The position numbers and the translations under genes are program-made. Below are positions 10,766-21,760 of a DNA stretch of 64,000 nucleotides, one piece after another. The stretch is taken from assembly GCA_027382625.1 (NCBI GenBank), contig JAJKFJ010022683.1, positions 62,001-126,000 on the forward strand, read 5' to 3'. Numbering within the stretch: the stretch's first letter is position 1; each line of letters opens with the position of its first letter. The notes beneath the pieces are model-generated. The model was not told the origin of the DNA. It made no database searches and saw only the letters and a program-made list of their open reading frames with translations. The stretch is from Tetmemena sp. SeJ-2015 (Eukaryota > Ciliophora > Spirotrichea > Sporadotrichida > Oxytrichidae).

Positions 10766-13700
10766 CTCAAATGATGGAATTCATTTTCTTATATAATTTT
10801 ACTTTAAAAGCAAAACTATTTTTGAATGAGAAACACTCTTCTCTCTCTTTGTCGTTTTGGCATATAACGTTACCCTTCGCATCTTTAAGATGGAAGAAGT
10901 ATTTTCCGAGGGAATGAAGTCCCTCAATTATGAAGTAGTTTACTCCAGTTAATGACTCCTCTTGAGTTGAGAAAGATATATGAGCTGAGAATTTGTTATC
11001 TGAACAATTTAAAACTTAAAACAACTTAAAATGAACTAGCAACAACCTGATTTGGAAGTTCTTGCTTTTTAGTGATAACTACTGATGCCAGTTTTTGATT
11101 GTGAGCTGCGTCACTGGCTTGGATAGTGATGTAATTCTTTCTGGAATGATTAATAATTATGTCACTTGCGGTCGCGTTGTTCACCAGAACAGAGATTTTG
11201 TAACCTGTAGGGTAGTAAATATCCTCGTTCAAAAAGATTTCGGTAGGTGCTGCCACTGAAGTGTCTAGAATATACTCAGCTGCGAAAGTGCCATTCAGAC
11301 TCGAATCAGTGTAGAACTTCATCTTTTGAGGTAAACCTTGAGTGGCATGAAGGAAAGTTCTCTACAGGGAGAGAACTTTGTAGATTTAAAGTTCGCCACT
11401 GGCATCATACATACCTTCGGTGAGACTACCTGTTGTAGTAAAGTCTCCGAAGCCCTTGAATTGCCAATATGCCCAAGAAGCCAAGATCTCATCAAACTGC
11501 TCAGCAGCTGAGGTGATCTCGTGGAAGCAAGAGAGAGTGTTTGAGCAAGCTCCAAACTCGCTGAAAATCATGGGCACTCCGAGTCTAACAGCATCTTAAG
11601 CTCTTTTCTGAACTTTAGCAATGTGGAAACTTCTGCAAAAATCGGCCTTTTCAAGAGGAGGTTCTCCAGTGGCGCAAACATTAGCATCAGACTAGCAGCA
11701 ATACAAATGATCATTTAAGATTTCTCTGTTGATGTATTCAGCACCTCCTGGAGTTTAATCAAATCCAATTTAGAAGGGCCATCCTCCAAGCAAGGGGAAA
11801 GAATCAGGGAATTAAGCAGGCTCGAAGAAGTTGATTTTTTCTTAATCGTAGAATCTGATAGCTTGGTGCACTCTTTGCTAGAGAGGGAAAAGATATTTCT
11901 TATCAAAGTAGTTAGGCTCATAGAAAAGTGCGAATTCCTTATAGAAATTAGCGGGCCAAGGTTCATTTATGGGATCGTATCCTATTACATATTGATTAGA
12001 GGAAAATGATTGGGCCACTATTCCCCAATACTCAATAAATCTGTCTTGAATTCCATTTGTGTTAAGATAGAGATGTTCGAATGAGGAGGCAACCTCAGGC
12101 GATGTGTAGTACTTAATAAAAGAAGTCTTGAGGCAATCTTCGAGTAAGGGCCATCCCTTCTCATCTCTTCTGATTCCAAAATCCTCGAGGGTCTTGCAAG
12201 CGCCGAAGAGTTTAAATAGCTAACCTGGTAGATTCCAAGCACAGTAGTTATCTAGATCTGTAGCATAGAATGCGGGCATACCCTCTCCACAAGTCATTCT
12301 TGAGAAGAGATCTTGATGAGCATCTATGATTGTGTAGCTCAAATGATGGAATTAATTTTCTTATATAATTTTTACTTTAAAAGCAAAACTATTTTTGAAT
12401 GAGAAACACTCTTCTCTTTCTTTGTCGTTTTGGCATATAACGTTACCCTTCGCATCTTTAAGATGGAAGAAGTATTTTCCGAGGGAATGAAGGCCCTCAA
12501 TAATGAAGTAGTTTACACCAGTTAATGACTCCTCTTGAGTTGAGAAAGATATGTGAGCTGAGAATTTGTTATCTGAACAATTTAAAACTTAAAACAACTT
12601 AAAATGAACTAGCAACAACCTAATTTGGAAGTTCTTGCTTTTTAGTGATAACTACTGATGCCAGTTTTTAATTGTGCGCTGCGTCACTGGCTTGGATAGT
12701 GATGTAATTCTTTCTGGAATGATTAATAATTATGTCACTTGCGGTCGCGTTGTTCACCAGAACAGAGATTTTGTAACCTGTAGGGTAGTAAATATCCTCG
12801 TTCAAAAAGATTTCGGTAGGTGCTGCTACAGAAGTGTCCAGAATATACTCTGCTGCGAAAGTGCCATTCAGACTCGAATCAGTGTAGAACTTCATCTTTT
12901 GAGGTAAACCTTGAGTGGCATGAAGGAAAGTTCTCTACAGGGAGAGAACTTTGTAGATTTAAAGTTCGCCACTGGCATCATACATACCTTCGGTGAGACT
13001 ACCTGTTGTAGTAAAGTCTCCGAAGCCCTTGAATTGCCAATATGCCCAAGAAGCCAAGATCTCATCAAACTGCTCTGCAGCTGAGGTGATCTCGTGGAAG
13101 CAAGAGAGAGTGTTTGAACAAGCTCCAAACTCGCTGAAAATCATGGGCACTCCTAGTCTAACAGCATCTTAAGCTCTTTTCTGAACTTTAGCAATGTGGA
13201 AACTTCTGCAAAAATCGGCCTTTTCAAGAGGAGGTTCTCCAGTGGCGCAAACATTAGCATCAGACTAGCAGCAATACAAATGATCGTTTAAGATTTCTCT
13301 GTTGATATAATCAGCACCTCCAGGAGTTTAATCAAATCCAATTTAGAAGGGCCATCCTCCAAGCAAAGGGAAAGAATCAGGGAATTAAGCAGGTTCGAAG
13401 AAGTTGATTTTTTCTTAATCGTAGAATCTGATAGCTTGGTGCACTCTTTGCTAGAGAGGGAAAAGATATTTCTTATCAAAGTAGTTAGGCTCATAGAAAA
13501 GTGCGAATTCCTTATAGAAATTAGCGGGCCAAGGTTCATTTATGGGATCGTATCCTATTACATATTGATTAGAGGAAAATGATTGGGCCACTATTCCCCA
13601 ATACTCAATAAATCTGTCTTGAATTCCATTTGTGTTAAGATAGAGATGTTCGAATGAGGAGGCAATCTCAGGCGATGTGTAGTACTTAATAAAAGAAGTC

Positions 13701-13910
13701 TTGAGGCAATCTTCGAGTAAGGGCCATCCCTTCTCATCTCTTCTTATTCCAAAATCCTCGAGGGTCTTGCAAGCGCCGAAGAGTTTAAATAGCTAACCTG
13801 GTAGATTCCAGGCACAGTAGTTATCTAGATCTGTAGCATAGAATGCGGGCATACCCTCTCCACAAGTCATTCTTGAGAAGAGATCTTGATGAGCATCTAT
13901 GATTGTGTAG
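10766..13910. repeat. Direct tandem duplication, unit about 1573 bp
   Basis: Unit 1 is 10766-12337 and unit 2 is 12338-13910. A GTAG tetranucleotide ends the flank of each junction (10762-10765, 12334-12337, 13907-13910), as expected for duplication at microhomology. About two dozen base differences and one single-base length difference separate the units, so this is not a simple assembly copy. Confidence 0.85.
10767..12335 (-). pseudogene. 5'-truncated tandem copy of the GH5 endoglycoceramidase-like gene
   Basis: This copy matches the C-terminal five-sixths of the downstream intact gene at roughly 98% identity by eye. It keeps the catalytic motifs INEPW and SEFGA, the 22-nt intron near the 3' end and the same stop context. 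It lacks the signal peptide and the first 150 or so residues: its 5' edge at about 12335 runs straight into the 3' end of the other copy. No internal stop or frameshift is seen, and many differences from the intact copy are at third codon positions, including two CAA/TAA or CAG/TAG exchanges. It may be a dead fragment, or a segment that is still used if it is joined to another 5' part during macronuclear development. Confidence 0.7.
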
Positions 13911-14336
13911 ATTCCGCTCTATCCGAGCTTGGTTACCAGCTTATTAACCTCATCTAAGTAGGTCATGTTGCAAATATAATACATATCATTACAAAAGAAA
14001 TTAAGTTGTATCTCTGAGGAGCTATCTCAACAGACTCCCACATAACTCCAAGTCTCACAAGCGTGATTCCCCAGTCAACCATGTCTTAGATGTCCTTATC
14101 ATTTAAAGACATCTATGGGTCAAAGTTCACTTAGTCTGGCAAATATGGTGCTCCCTTGACCACTACATTACAAAAGAAAACTCAAATTCCTAATTAAATT
14201 ATTAAATTATAGTGCCATGGAAGATTCTAGCTCTCCCAAAACTATCTTTGATAGTTCTTGATGTTGAATCTATCGTGAATTGTTGGGTTGCCGAAGCAAG
14301 GCCCACTAAAGATAAAGCGAGGATATTTCTTATCAT
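12339..14336 (-). CDS. Secreted GH5 endoglycoceramidase-like glycosidase
   Basis: Glycoside hydrolase family 5 protein most like endoglycoceramidases, which release the oligosaccharide from glycosphingolipids; the substrate is inferred. The start at 14336 gives a signal peptide (MIRNILALSLVGLASA). Then follow RIFHGTNVVVKG, the core WGITLVRLGVMWE, IIDAHQDLFS, acid/base Glu in INEPW, a FFEPAQ strand, nucleophile Glu in FSEFGA, and WAYWQFK, all in family order, then a beta-rich C-terminal domain. Two AT-rich non-GT..AG segments (13971-14008 and 14171-14211) must be removed to read the N-terminal part and look like IESs. A 22-nt intron (GTTGTTGC..TTTTAAG) precedes the last exon. All nine Trp codons are TGG. 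The nearly complete downstream copy arose by tandem duplication. Confidence 0.85.
13971..14008. other. IES, 38 nt, pointer GTTG/CAAC
   Basis: GTTG at 13967-13970 and 14005-14008 flank an AT-rich insert in the glycosidase. Excision gives Arg-Tyr-Asn-Met-Thr-Tyr-Leu, matching the family pattern; left in, the frame shifts. There is no GT..AG pair at the ends in either orientation that repairs the frame. Confidence 0.8.
14171..14211. other. IES, 41 nt, pointer TA
   Basis: TA at 14169-14170 and 14210-14211 bound an AT-rich insert. Excision restores the family motif FHGTNVVVKG. The insert shares the 14-mer TTTCTTTTGTAATG (minus strand) with the IES at 13971-14008. Confidence 0.75.
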
Positions 14337-14652
14337 TATAATATAAAAATTATTCTTAAAATCCTTATATACTCTTAATTTTTAGATGGATCTATTTTGT
14401 GGAAAAATATTTTTACAATAATAAAATAGTAGAAGTATGTTTTAAATTATTTTTAAATATATTATTTAAAAGCCAGTTAATATTTTATATGTATTTTAAA
14501 ATTATGAAAATCTTAATATTTTAAATAAAAATTATCAACAAAGAAAAAATATTTTATCATATACAAAGGGTTTTCATAACTTATTTTTAAAAAAATAAGA
14601 TTAAGGATATTTTGTTTCATAAAATAGAAGAGAGCTTCAATTAAATAAAAAA
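14337..14652. other. AT-rich intergenic spacer
   Basis: Spacer between divergent genes, with long A/T runs. No coding frame or named element is seen. Confidence 0.55.
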
Positions 14653-15865
14653 ATGGAATAAATCTTCGGTAAATTTTACACAAATAAGAATCTGGCTATC
14701 GAGTTCTCGAGATATTTGGATTTTCAAACCATTATCAGGCTTTTAATGTGCAACAAAAAATTCAACTAAGTGTACAGCTAAGACATTATTCTCTGGATTT
14801 GCTTGTAAATCACTTTCAAGGAGATTAGGTAAGACAAGCTTAAGAAGCTTCTGCCCCATTTTTCATTTGTCTTTAATTTCTGACAAGAGATAAATTTTTT
14901 GGTTTAGATGTGCCACATTCATATAATTTTGTTTATTGAAGTGCTGAAAACTTTCTTTTTGCTGATAAAAAAGGCCTGACTGTGATGACTGCAGTTAAAG
15001 CCTTCAAAGAAATAAACTAATGTGTCAAGATTTTATTTTATAAGATGATTAGATCGAACTAAGGCTACAGACCAAATCCATAGCGCATGTTTTATGTGAA
15101 TGTGCAAGGACTACTCGGAAAATTACCTAAGTCAGATGATATTAAAGCTACAGTTGGTGAGCATTTTGATCTGCTGAGTGCCTTCCAAACTTATTTATAA
15201 AAGTGTAAATGAGTTGATTGATAGTATTTCATCTTTGAGGGTGAGATATATGGTCTGACAATCTTCTCCTGCCCCATAGAGAAAATAAAGAGCATGATTG
15301 TGCAAGACATTGACTGCTTTTTAGTTATGGGCAATGAAAACCTCTTCAATTCGCGCAAAGACTGCAACATGATGGTTTCTTTGCTCGAGCAGTACTCTCT
15401 TGAAAATGTAATAATGGTTCAAAATACCAGTGAGTTAGCTGGGCAAGATCTATGGCCCGGCCAAATGGCAAAAGAAATAGGCAGGGAGGACTAAGATGTA
15501 GGAGGAGTTCTAAACCTAAGAAAGTACTTGGAGGAGAAAAATAAAAGCGTTCTCAACATTGACACTTTCAGCCATAGAAATATCTCACTCATCTTCAATC
15601 ATATTCTACAGCAAAGCATTCAAAAAAGAAAAAATAATCCCATGAGAACTCTTTTCGAATCTGCTAAATTATTTAGTTATAAAATTTAGTTACTAAACCA
15701 ATTGAAACTTCTCCGAGATAGTCAAGCCAAAAAGTTGCAGAGACTAAGAAGGATAAGAGATGTAATATATTTTGATTATTCGAAGAAAAACAAATCCAAC
15801 TTAATTCTTCGAAGAAGTAGAAAAATTGTTTAGAAATTATTTAAACTTTCTTCAAATATATTTGA
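14653..15865 (+). CDS. F-box-like protein of unknown target
   Basis: Starts at ATG 14653. The first 50 residues look like an F-box (FSRYLDFQTIIRLLMCNKKF, then a Trp at the expected spacing), so a substrate adaptor of an SCF-type ubiquitin ligase is possible; the rest is not recognised. The complete frame needs two introns, 14829-14887 (GTAAG, 59 nt) and one of 59 nt ending near 15820, and two IESs (14932-14961 and 15197-15229). With all four removed a single frame of about 340 codons results. The stop at 15863-15865 lies inside a 14-bp palindrome that also holds the stop of the convergent gene. Confidence 0.65.
14932..14961. other. IES, 30 nt, pointer TTTTG
   Basis: TTTTG at 14927-14931 and 14957-14961. 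The insert is a multiple of three and carries an in-frame TGA. Excision joins HSYNF to ADKKGLTV in the F-box gene. Confidence 0.75.
15197..15229. other. IES, 33 nt, pointer TATTT
   Basis: TATTT at 15192-15196 and 15225-15229. The 33-nt segment is in phase and carries two in-frame TGAs. Excision gives FQTYFIFEGEIYG in a continuous frame. A 20-nt GT..AG segment inside it does not restore the frame, so an intron is a poorer explanation. Confidence 0.8.
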
Positions 15866-16860
15866 GAAATAACTTCTTCTGTTTTTCTCTTTTGGCACTA
15901 ATTTTGGCATCTCTTTTTTTATCAGCCTGCAGCTTTTCTTATCTCTCTTATATTTAGTTTAAGAGGATGGTACTTTGCTATTCTCCATAGTTGTGATTGA
16001 TTTGATAGTCAAGATTGTATTTTTAATCGAAGTAAACTAGCGAATCTATTTCCATATTCATCTTCTAGAATTGCTTTGCTTCCTCTTTCTAACCCTTGAG
16101 CTAAGGGCTCCAATTTATTTTTTTCCTCTTCGCTCTAAGCAGTGTTTAGTAAATGATGCTTTGCCCTGGCTGGGTCTATCAACTTGAGAATCTGCTAGTT
16201 GAAATTTTGATAACTATCTCCTTGCCTTTTTAGGTGCTGGAGAGTAAGTCTCTTGTTTCTTTCTTCTAAATCCTTCCCTATCTAAGGAATCTGATTTACA
16301 TCCAGCAGCTTTGTATTGTCCGAGAGCATATGCTCTTTACCCAAGATTTTGTACACACCTCGGAAATTCAAGCACTGCTGTCTAATTTTAAGGTAGTTTA
16401 GAGTTAGCTAAAGAACCTCAGGACCTTCATCTCCATTCAAGCCTGCATTTACATCCACAATGAAATCTGTAAGGTTTAAGTAAAAATTAACTTACTCGTT
16501 GGCTTGAGATCCTCAAAAGATTAAACTCCCTCTTATAAATCCATTATCTTTATAATGTTCCCGATATGCTAGTTTTAGTTAGACATAGGAGCAGTTTGGA
16601 TGTTTTCTTGAATAGGCTGATTAGCTAAGGAGTTAAAATTAATGATTGCATCCTCATCCTCACCCTCTAGTTGATTTTCTTGTTCGACGTGGGTGTTAAT
16701 GATTTCCTCTTGAGAAGCAATTTAGTTTTAAGAGTGTTTTTGCCATCATGCTCTTTTCCTCTATTTAAGATTCTTACGACTTCACACTCTTAACTTCTGA
16801 TGATTAATCCACTTTCTCTTAATCGAGGATGCTCATGTCATCTTAAATATTTCCCTCCAT
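15852..16860 (-). CDS. Coiled-coil hypothetical protein
   Basis: Not recognised. Start at ATG 16860 (MEGNIQDDMSILDQ), stop at 15852-15854. An acidic Gln-rich N-terminus is followed by a helical middle part (for example LEERNKRLTLQHLKRQGDSY) and a Lys-rich end. A 29-nt intron (about 16465-16493, GTAAGT..TTACAG) is clear; at least two further interruptions, near 16700-16760 and 15950-16040, are needed but not resolved. It resembles structural or vesicle-associated coiled-coil proteins in composition only. Its stop overlaps that of the convergent F-box gene. Confidence 0.55.
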
Positions 16861-16983
16861 TATTTCTAAATTTATTTATCATAAAATATGTCATATTTAG
16901 AGAATAAGAACAAATATCATATTAGAATTTAAAACTCAGAAATTAATTAGACTTGTGGGAATTATTAGAGGAGGTATAATTTT

Positions 16984-18286
16984 TCATCTTGAGCGAGAAG
17001 AGAAGCTTCTTGAGCGGTTCCTTCCGTTAGCGCCACCGCCGAAGCCTCTGCCGCCTCCATAGCCACCTCTTTCTCTAGATCTTGAGTCTCTTCTTCTAGG
17101 AGGAGCACCTCCTTTGTAATCGGGGCATTCAAATTTGCGATGGCCCTTCTCGTTGCAAATGAAGCATCTACCCTCTCTTAGCAAGTCTCTGGTCTTGCTT
17201 CCATCTCTGCCTCTTCCTCCTCTTTGGCCTCCGCCTCCGAACTTCTCACGAGAAAAGCTTCTCTCTCTGAAGCCTCCTCTGCCTCTTGATCTTGACCTTC
17301 TAATTCAAGGTAAATATAATGATAAATACTTACGAATCTCTGCGTCTTCTCTCAAAGCTTCTTGATCTGGATCTTCGCTCTCTGCTCTTTCTTCTATTTC
17401 TGCACTCATTAGCCCTAAAGAGAAGATGATGTTTAATATGTAGATTCTTTAAATTTTACTTACCAGTGACCTGACTTCTGGCAATTGTAGCAGACATCTG
17501 ACCTCTTGGGACCATTGGTTCTCTTCTTTCCTCCTGGCACTAAATCAGAAAACTTTGAGCTTAAATTCATCTAAATCTTTCTCTCCAATGTAAATGGTCA
17601 TAATTTGAATCTTCATCTAAGTCTTTAAGACCATCTTTTTCGATTCAATCTTCACTTCGATTCCGATCATTTGTCAAGATCATCATTATCTTTTAATTCC
17701 AAATCTCTCTCAATAATCTTTCAAAGAATCTTTCAGTACCTGATTGCTCCACTACGAGCTCCTCTCCATTAGTGAAGATCTTGCAGTTCATCTCTTTCAC
17801 AGCTGCCACGGCTGAATCATGATTCTCGAAGTCAATGAATGCGTAGCCCTACTTCAAGGAGCAAGAGTTGATCCTCCCGAACTTAGCAAAGCCCAACCTC
17901 AAATCCTCCTCGTTGGTGCGGCGACTCAACTTAGCCACATAAACCTGAGTGAAGTTTGAAGAGTCCTTGTCTCTGGCTCTGTCCTAGTCGCTGTTGTAGC
18001 CACCACCTGGTCTTCTCTCTGCACTTCTGCTCACTGGTCTCCTGTGAGTTTAAGGACTACCCTTGTGTCCTTCCTTTCCTCTGTAGGGTGATCTTGAATG
18101 GCTTCTGTGCGACTGCTTGGACTCACTTCTAGTGTGTCTTGGTGACATTGAGGGTCTTTTATCTCCCGCATATTTAGGCTTTGCACTTGGGCTTCTGCTT
18201 TGAGGGTGATCCTGGAAGTCGTCTGCTCCTATATTCCCGTAATACGGCTCTTGCACTTAAGCTGGATGGTCTTGGAAGTTTGACAT
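16984..18286 (-). CDS. SR-type RNA-binding protein, RRM plus two zinc knuckles
   Basis: Splicing-factor-like protein. Order: Arg/Ser/Pro-rich N-terminus (residues 1-90), one RRM (VYVAKLSRR at its RNP2 edge, GYAFIDFEN as RNP1), CCHC knuckle 1 (CYNCQKSGHWANEC), an RS-rich linker, CCHC knuckle 2 (CFICNEKGHRKFEC), then a Gly/Arg/Ser tail. This resembles RSZ/9G8 proteins but with two knuckles. Introns: 17540-17739 (200 nt, the longest convincing one here), one of about 49 nt near 17412-17460, and one of 34 nt near 17309-17342. The start at 18286 is the first ATG of the frame. Role inferred: pre-mRNA splicing or mRNA handling in the nucleus. Confidence 0.82.
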
Positions 18287-18523
18287 TTATACTACTACTC
18301 TAAAAATGAAATAATAATTAAAGTTGGTTAAATACGCAGCTCAAATAATATCGATTCCTGATAGTTTACTTACTGATGATAGTTTGGCTGACTCGTATAT
18401 CTCAACTCTTTACTAGTATTAATGTTTATAATTATCAAATTTGTACAATTTAGCTCTAAATATTTGATTTATTGGATAAAATAACATCATCATCATTAAA
18501 TTAAATGCAATCTTCACACGTTG

Positions 18524-19477
18524 TAAATGTCTCTGTCTAGATCTGCGTTGCCAAGCTTTGTTGCTCTTATGCCATCGATGTGGTAATCAAATGTAACTTC
18601 ATTCTAAAAACAAAGACTCAGAGATTTATATCTTTACCTTAACATTCTCAATATCTCTGCCTTGCTTAATTCTGAGATCTTCCAATCTTTAAAGTCTAGT
18701 TCCCTCAGTTAGCTTGCTTTCTTCAGGCTTGAACCACCAATTGTAGAGAATATTCTTGAACCACATGTCCCTCAAATTTTCTTCTGGCTTCCATGAGGCT
18801 TGCTTTCCTATCTCACCTGTCTCGTCATAAATGTTGAGCCACCACCACTCAGTGTGCGTCTTAGTATCCCTTCTCAGCTTATCTAGCTCTACTTACTACT
18901 CGTGGTAGCAGCAATTCAAGAAGGCATCGAACTATTTTCTACACCCCCATATCTTGTACATACCTTGTTCTATCTAAAAGTGGTCTTAGCAATTGAAAAA
19001 TATGCTTACTCCACACTCTTCAAGAGCCTAACCTGTTTCCCAGCACTTCCTCCTGGCTATCTTGTTAGCTTCAAGTTTGAGTCTATTTTCCTTGACACCT
19101 CTGAATATGTTTAGTCTCCAATCATCCCACATAGGCGGCCTGGTTTTGATGATGTAGTCAGGCTCAGGGTGCAGCTTAGGCATTTCCCTTACTGGATTGT
19201 ACTTCTTCTTGATTTGTTTATATTCACTTGATAACTATGCCTAGCTTTTATGATCAAGAAGTTGAGGCCTATGTCTAGGATCTGGTTTTATTTTCTCTTC
19301 AGTCTGTGAGAAGTTAAGAGTCACTTCTACTTCTTCGGATTTATGACTATTTTATTGATGATTCTAGCTTTATTACTCGAGTTAGATATCTTCTTTGTGA
19401 TTTTATTGACTCATTTGCTCTTCAACTTAAACTTGATTCAAGTTTTCTTTTTGAGATTAGGGATGCTGCTACTCCAT
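18524..19477 (-). CDS. Twin CX9C (CHCH-type) protein, probably mitochondrial
   Basis: Has two CX9C motifs: CWETGQALEEC and CRKQFDAFLNC, 11 residues apart after a 36-nt intron (about 18972-19007) is spliced. Such pairs form a disulfide-bonded CHCH hairpin typical of proteins imported into the mitochondrial intermembrane space, including respiratory complex subunits and assembly factors. The N-terminal 90 residues are Gln/Glu-rich; the C-terminal 90 are Trp-rich (ten TGG codons, no TGA) and unusual for small Cmc1-like proteins, so this may be a ciliate-specific complex subunit. A second 34-nt intron lies near 18605-18638. Start at ATG 19477. Confidence 0.75.
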
Positions 19478-19606
19478 TGCGAAAACAATTGTGGTAATTA
19501 AAATTTGCTTAAACCCAAGCCATGGTCTTACAGTAATAAGATTTTAACATTATTTGAAACAGATTAAATATATTCTTTCAAATTTTGTAAGGTTAATATA
19601 AAAAAG

Positions 19607-21760
19607 TCAAACTTAATTATCTCTTGGGTTCTTATGGATAGAGGTGTTGTTCTTTGCCACTTTAATGCTTGAGTTTTGGTTAATTGAGCGGACTTACTAT
19701 CTCTCATCTAGGTCATTAAATAAAATAATTGACTTCAAGGCTTTAGTAAGAGATGTCGCCATCTTGTTCTACACGTATTTACGGATTTGCTTGGACTTCA
19801 TTTTCTTCCTCAATTTCAATGGCGTTTTGGTTTTGAACAGCTGAGTCATTTTCACCCACTTATATAGCTACTGAAAACTAGAAAATTAATTTGAAATGTT
19901 TCTCGCCCGATTTGTTAAATATATCAACTTTTATCTTAAATTAAATTTAGCATAATCAAGCACATTTAATAAATCTATGTTTTTTTTTTTAATTGCCAGT
20001 GCTTTAAAAAAATCTAATTTTTTACGAAATACATTTGTCCAGATATCGCCTTAAGAAACTAGCAGCAATCTCTTTGCATAATCTTTTTAGTTATATCAGT
20101 TTTATTCTATTTTTATTAAATAGGTAAATCTAAATTATTAATTTTAAATTTATCAAAAAATAATATATGTTTATGAATTATAAATAAAGAATATCTTTAT
20201 TTTTAACGATCATCTAATTCTTAGGGAAGTTCATTGAGTTCCTGGAGCTTTTTATATAGATTGGTTCTACAAATAGGGCATGAGAGATGTCCATTCCTTA
20301 ACCATTTTTAAAGGCACTATTAGTGAAATAATTCCTACCATCTTAAAAGGATATTTATAGGAAATAGATGAGGAATCTTCTTCTAAACAACGATGTTTGT
20401 TCCCTACTCTTTGAACTCAACTTTCTTGTCACAAAAAGTCTCTAAGCAGATTTCATTCTACTAGAAGTTTTCAAAGCATATAGGACATCTGATCTCTTCA
20501 TCTTCAGCTTTGACTTGATATTTTTTGTTCGACTGGCCCTTTTTATTGTTTTTCAAGGTCTTCTTTCTCTTGATTTTGTAAGTCTTTGTTTCCATCTTCT
20601 TCTATATCTTGAGGTTTGGTTTCTTCTTCCACTTTATCAGTTGAGTTCTTGTGTTTCTATATGTTCTTGAGTTTTTGGAAGTTTTCCTCATTCAGTTTTA
20701 CTAACTAAAAGCAAAAAAATGTTTTTAATTGTGACAACTTCAAGTACTTGAGCACCTCTTCCAGTTTCACTTAAGTGAAGTCGTCATCTCTGATCTACAT
20801 CTGAATCAGAAATCTCCTATTAATAAGATAATTAAATTAGCATTGTTGAAACGGAGATCAGTAGAAGCTACTAACTACCCTGACGCATTACAATAAATAA
20901 ATTAATACACTTCAACTCACTTAATAATTATATTCCTTCTGCGCTCGGCTCTGTTAAAGTAAGAGAAATAGCCAGGCGCGTTAAGTTATTCAGGGTGCTC
21001 TCTCCTTCGGCACAGGTCATCCTTAAAAAGCACGCAGTACTCAATTACAAACAGCAGGTGCAAGAAGACGTGCACGCCTTCATTTATTCCAATAGCAGTA
21101 TACACTTTCTTGAAATTCATGTGCTCGTAATCTATAGCCAACAGTATTAATTACACGCGAATTATTTAGTAACAGGCAATCACGAAGTATAAATCGTTCC
21201 AAAAGATAAAATATGAAACGAGTTTAAATTTATGTTTAAAAGAAGAGCACTCAAAATCAGGAAGGCGAAAATTACTTACTCTAGTAGGATTCAATGCTGT
21301 CATCGGAGCTTTTTAAGAAATAAATGAGGACTGAAGGTTGCAATCTAAAGAAAGAGTTTTCAATTTAAAAAGCTAAAATCTTACATCAACATGAAGCAAG
21401 TATAATAAAACATTGTGTACAGCATTTAAACGAGCAACATAATCTGTTTCATATTTTAACTTCTTAGCTAGAAATGAGGATACCAAATTGATGCAGAAGT
21501 TGAACATGTGCAGTACCATGTACATTCTCACAAATATCCCAGCCAGTCTGTTCTCGTTCATAGCGAAAGTAGGGTTCTACCCCTAGGGAATGGGGATTTA
21601 AAACCAACCATACCAGAATATCACAAAATATGCAATGAAAGAGGCGATATTGTAAATTCCTTTAGCCAAACCTCTGAAGTAATAAGATTTGTGTGTTAAA
21701 GAAAGCATTCTCAAAGAAAATATTATTAATATTACACTATCTTATAGTGATGTCAGCCAT
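19607..21760 (-). CDS. Membrane RING-H2 protein, paralog 1
   Basis: Likely membrane-anchored E3 ubiquitin ligase. Several hydrophobic segments (21200-21560, and around 21060-21120) precede a RING-H2 core with FHQQCLQKWLRNGHLSCPIC near 20270-20330. Architecture and sequence match the neighbouring gene at 22182-24328. Synoviolin/HRD1 has a similar layout but the match is only general. Introns or IESs are present in the 20700-21370 part and not all resolved. No TGA occurs in the RING frame for several hundred bases downstream; a basic or acidic tail is encoded at 19607-19880 and may be its C-terminus across a very AT-rich block (19880-20205). The start at 21760 is tentative. Confidence 0.55.
19880..20205. 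other. AT-rich block inside or beside RING paralog 1
   Basis: Extremely AT-rich with a T10 run at 19981. It separates the RING domain from a short tail-like coding segment. It could be a long IES, an intron or an intergenic spacer; no repeat pair at its edges was convincing. Confidence 0.4.

Noticed and set aside
11319..11577. Alternative minus-strand frames in the glycosidase copies
   Set aside because: Only one frame carries the GH5 motifs; the others are shadows duplicated with the repeat.
12674..12907. Plus-strand ORF opposite the glycosidase
   Set aside because: Antisense shadow of the GH5 coding frame.
13971..14211. The two glycosidase inserts as introns
   Set aside because: Neither has GT..AG ends in a position that restores the family motif, whereas removal at the direct repeats does so exactly.
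15866..16188. Extension of the F-box gene into a hydrophobic C-terminus
   Set aside because: That plus-strand frame is antisense to a helical charged protein on the minus strand, and a 59-nt intron brings the F-box gene to a stop at 15865.
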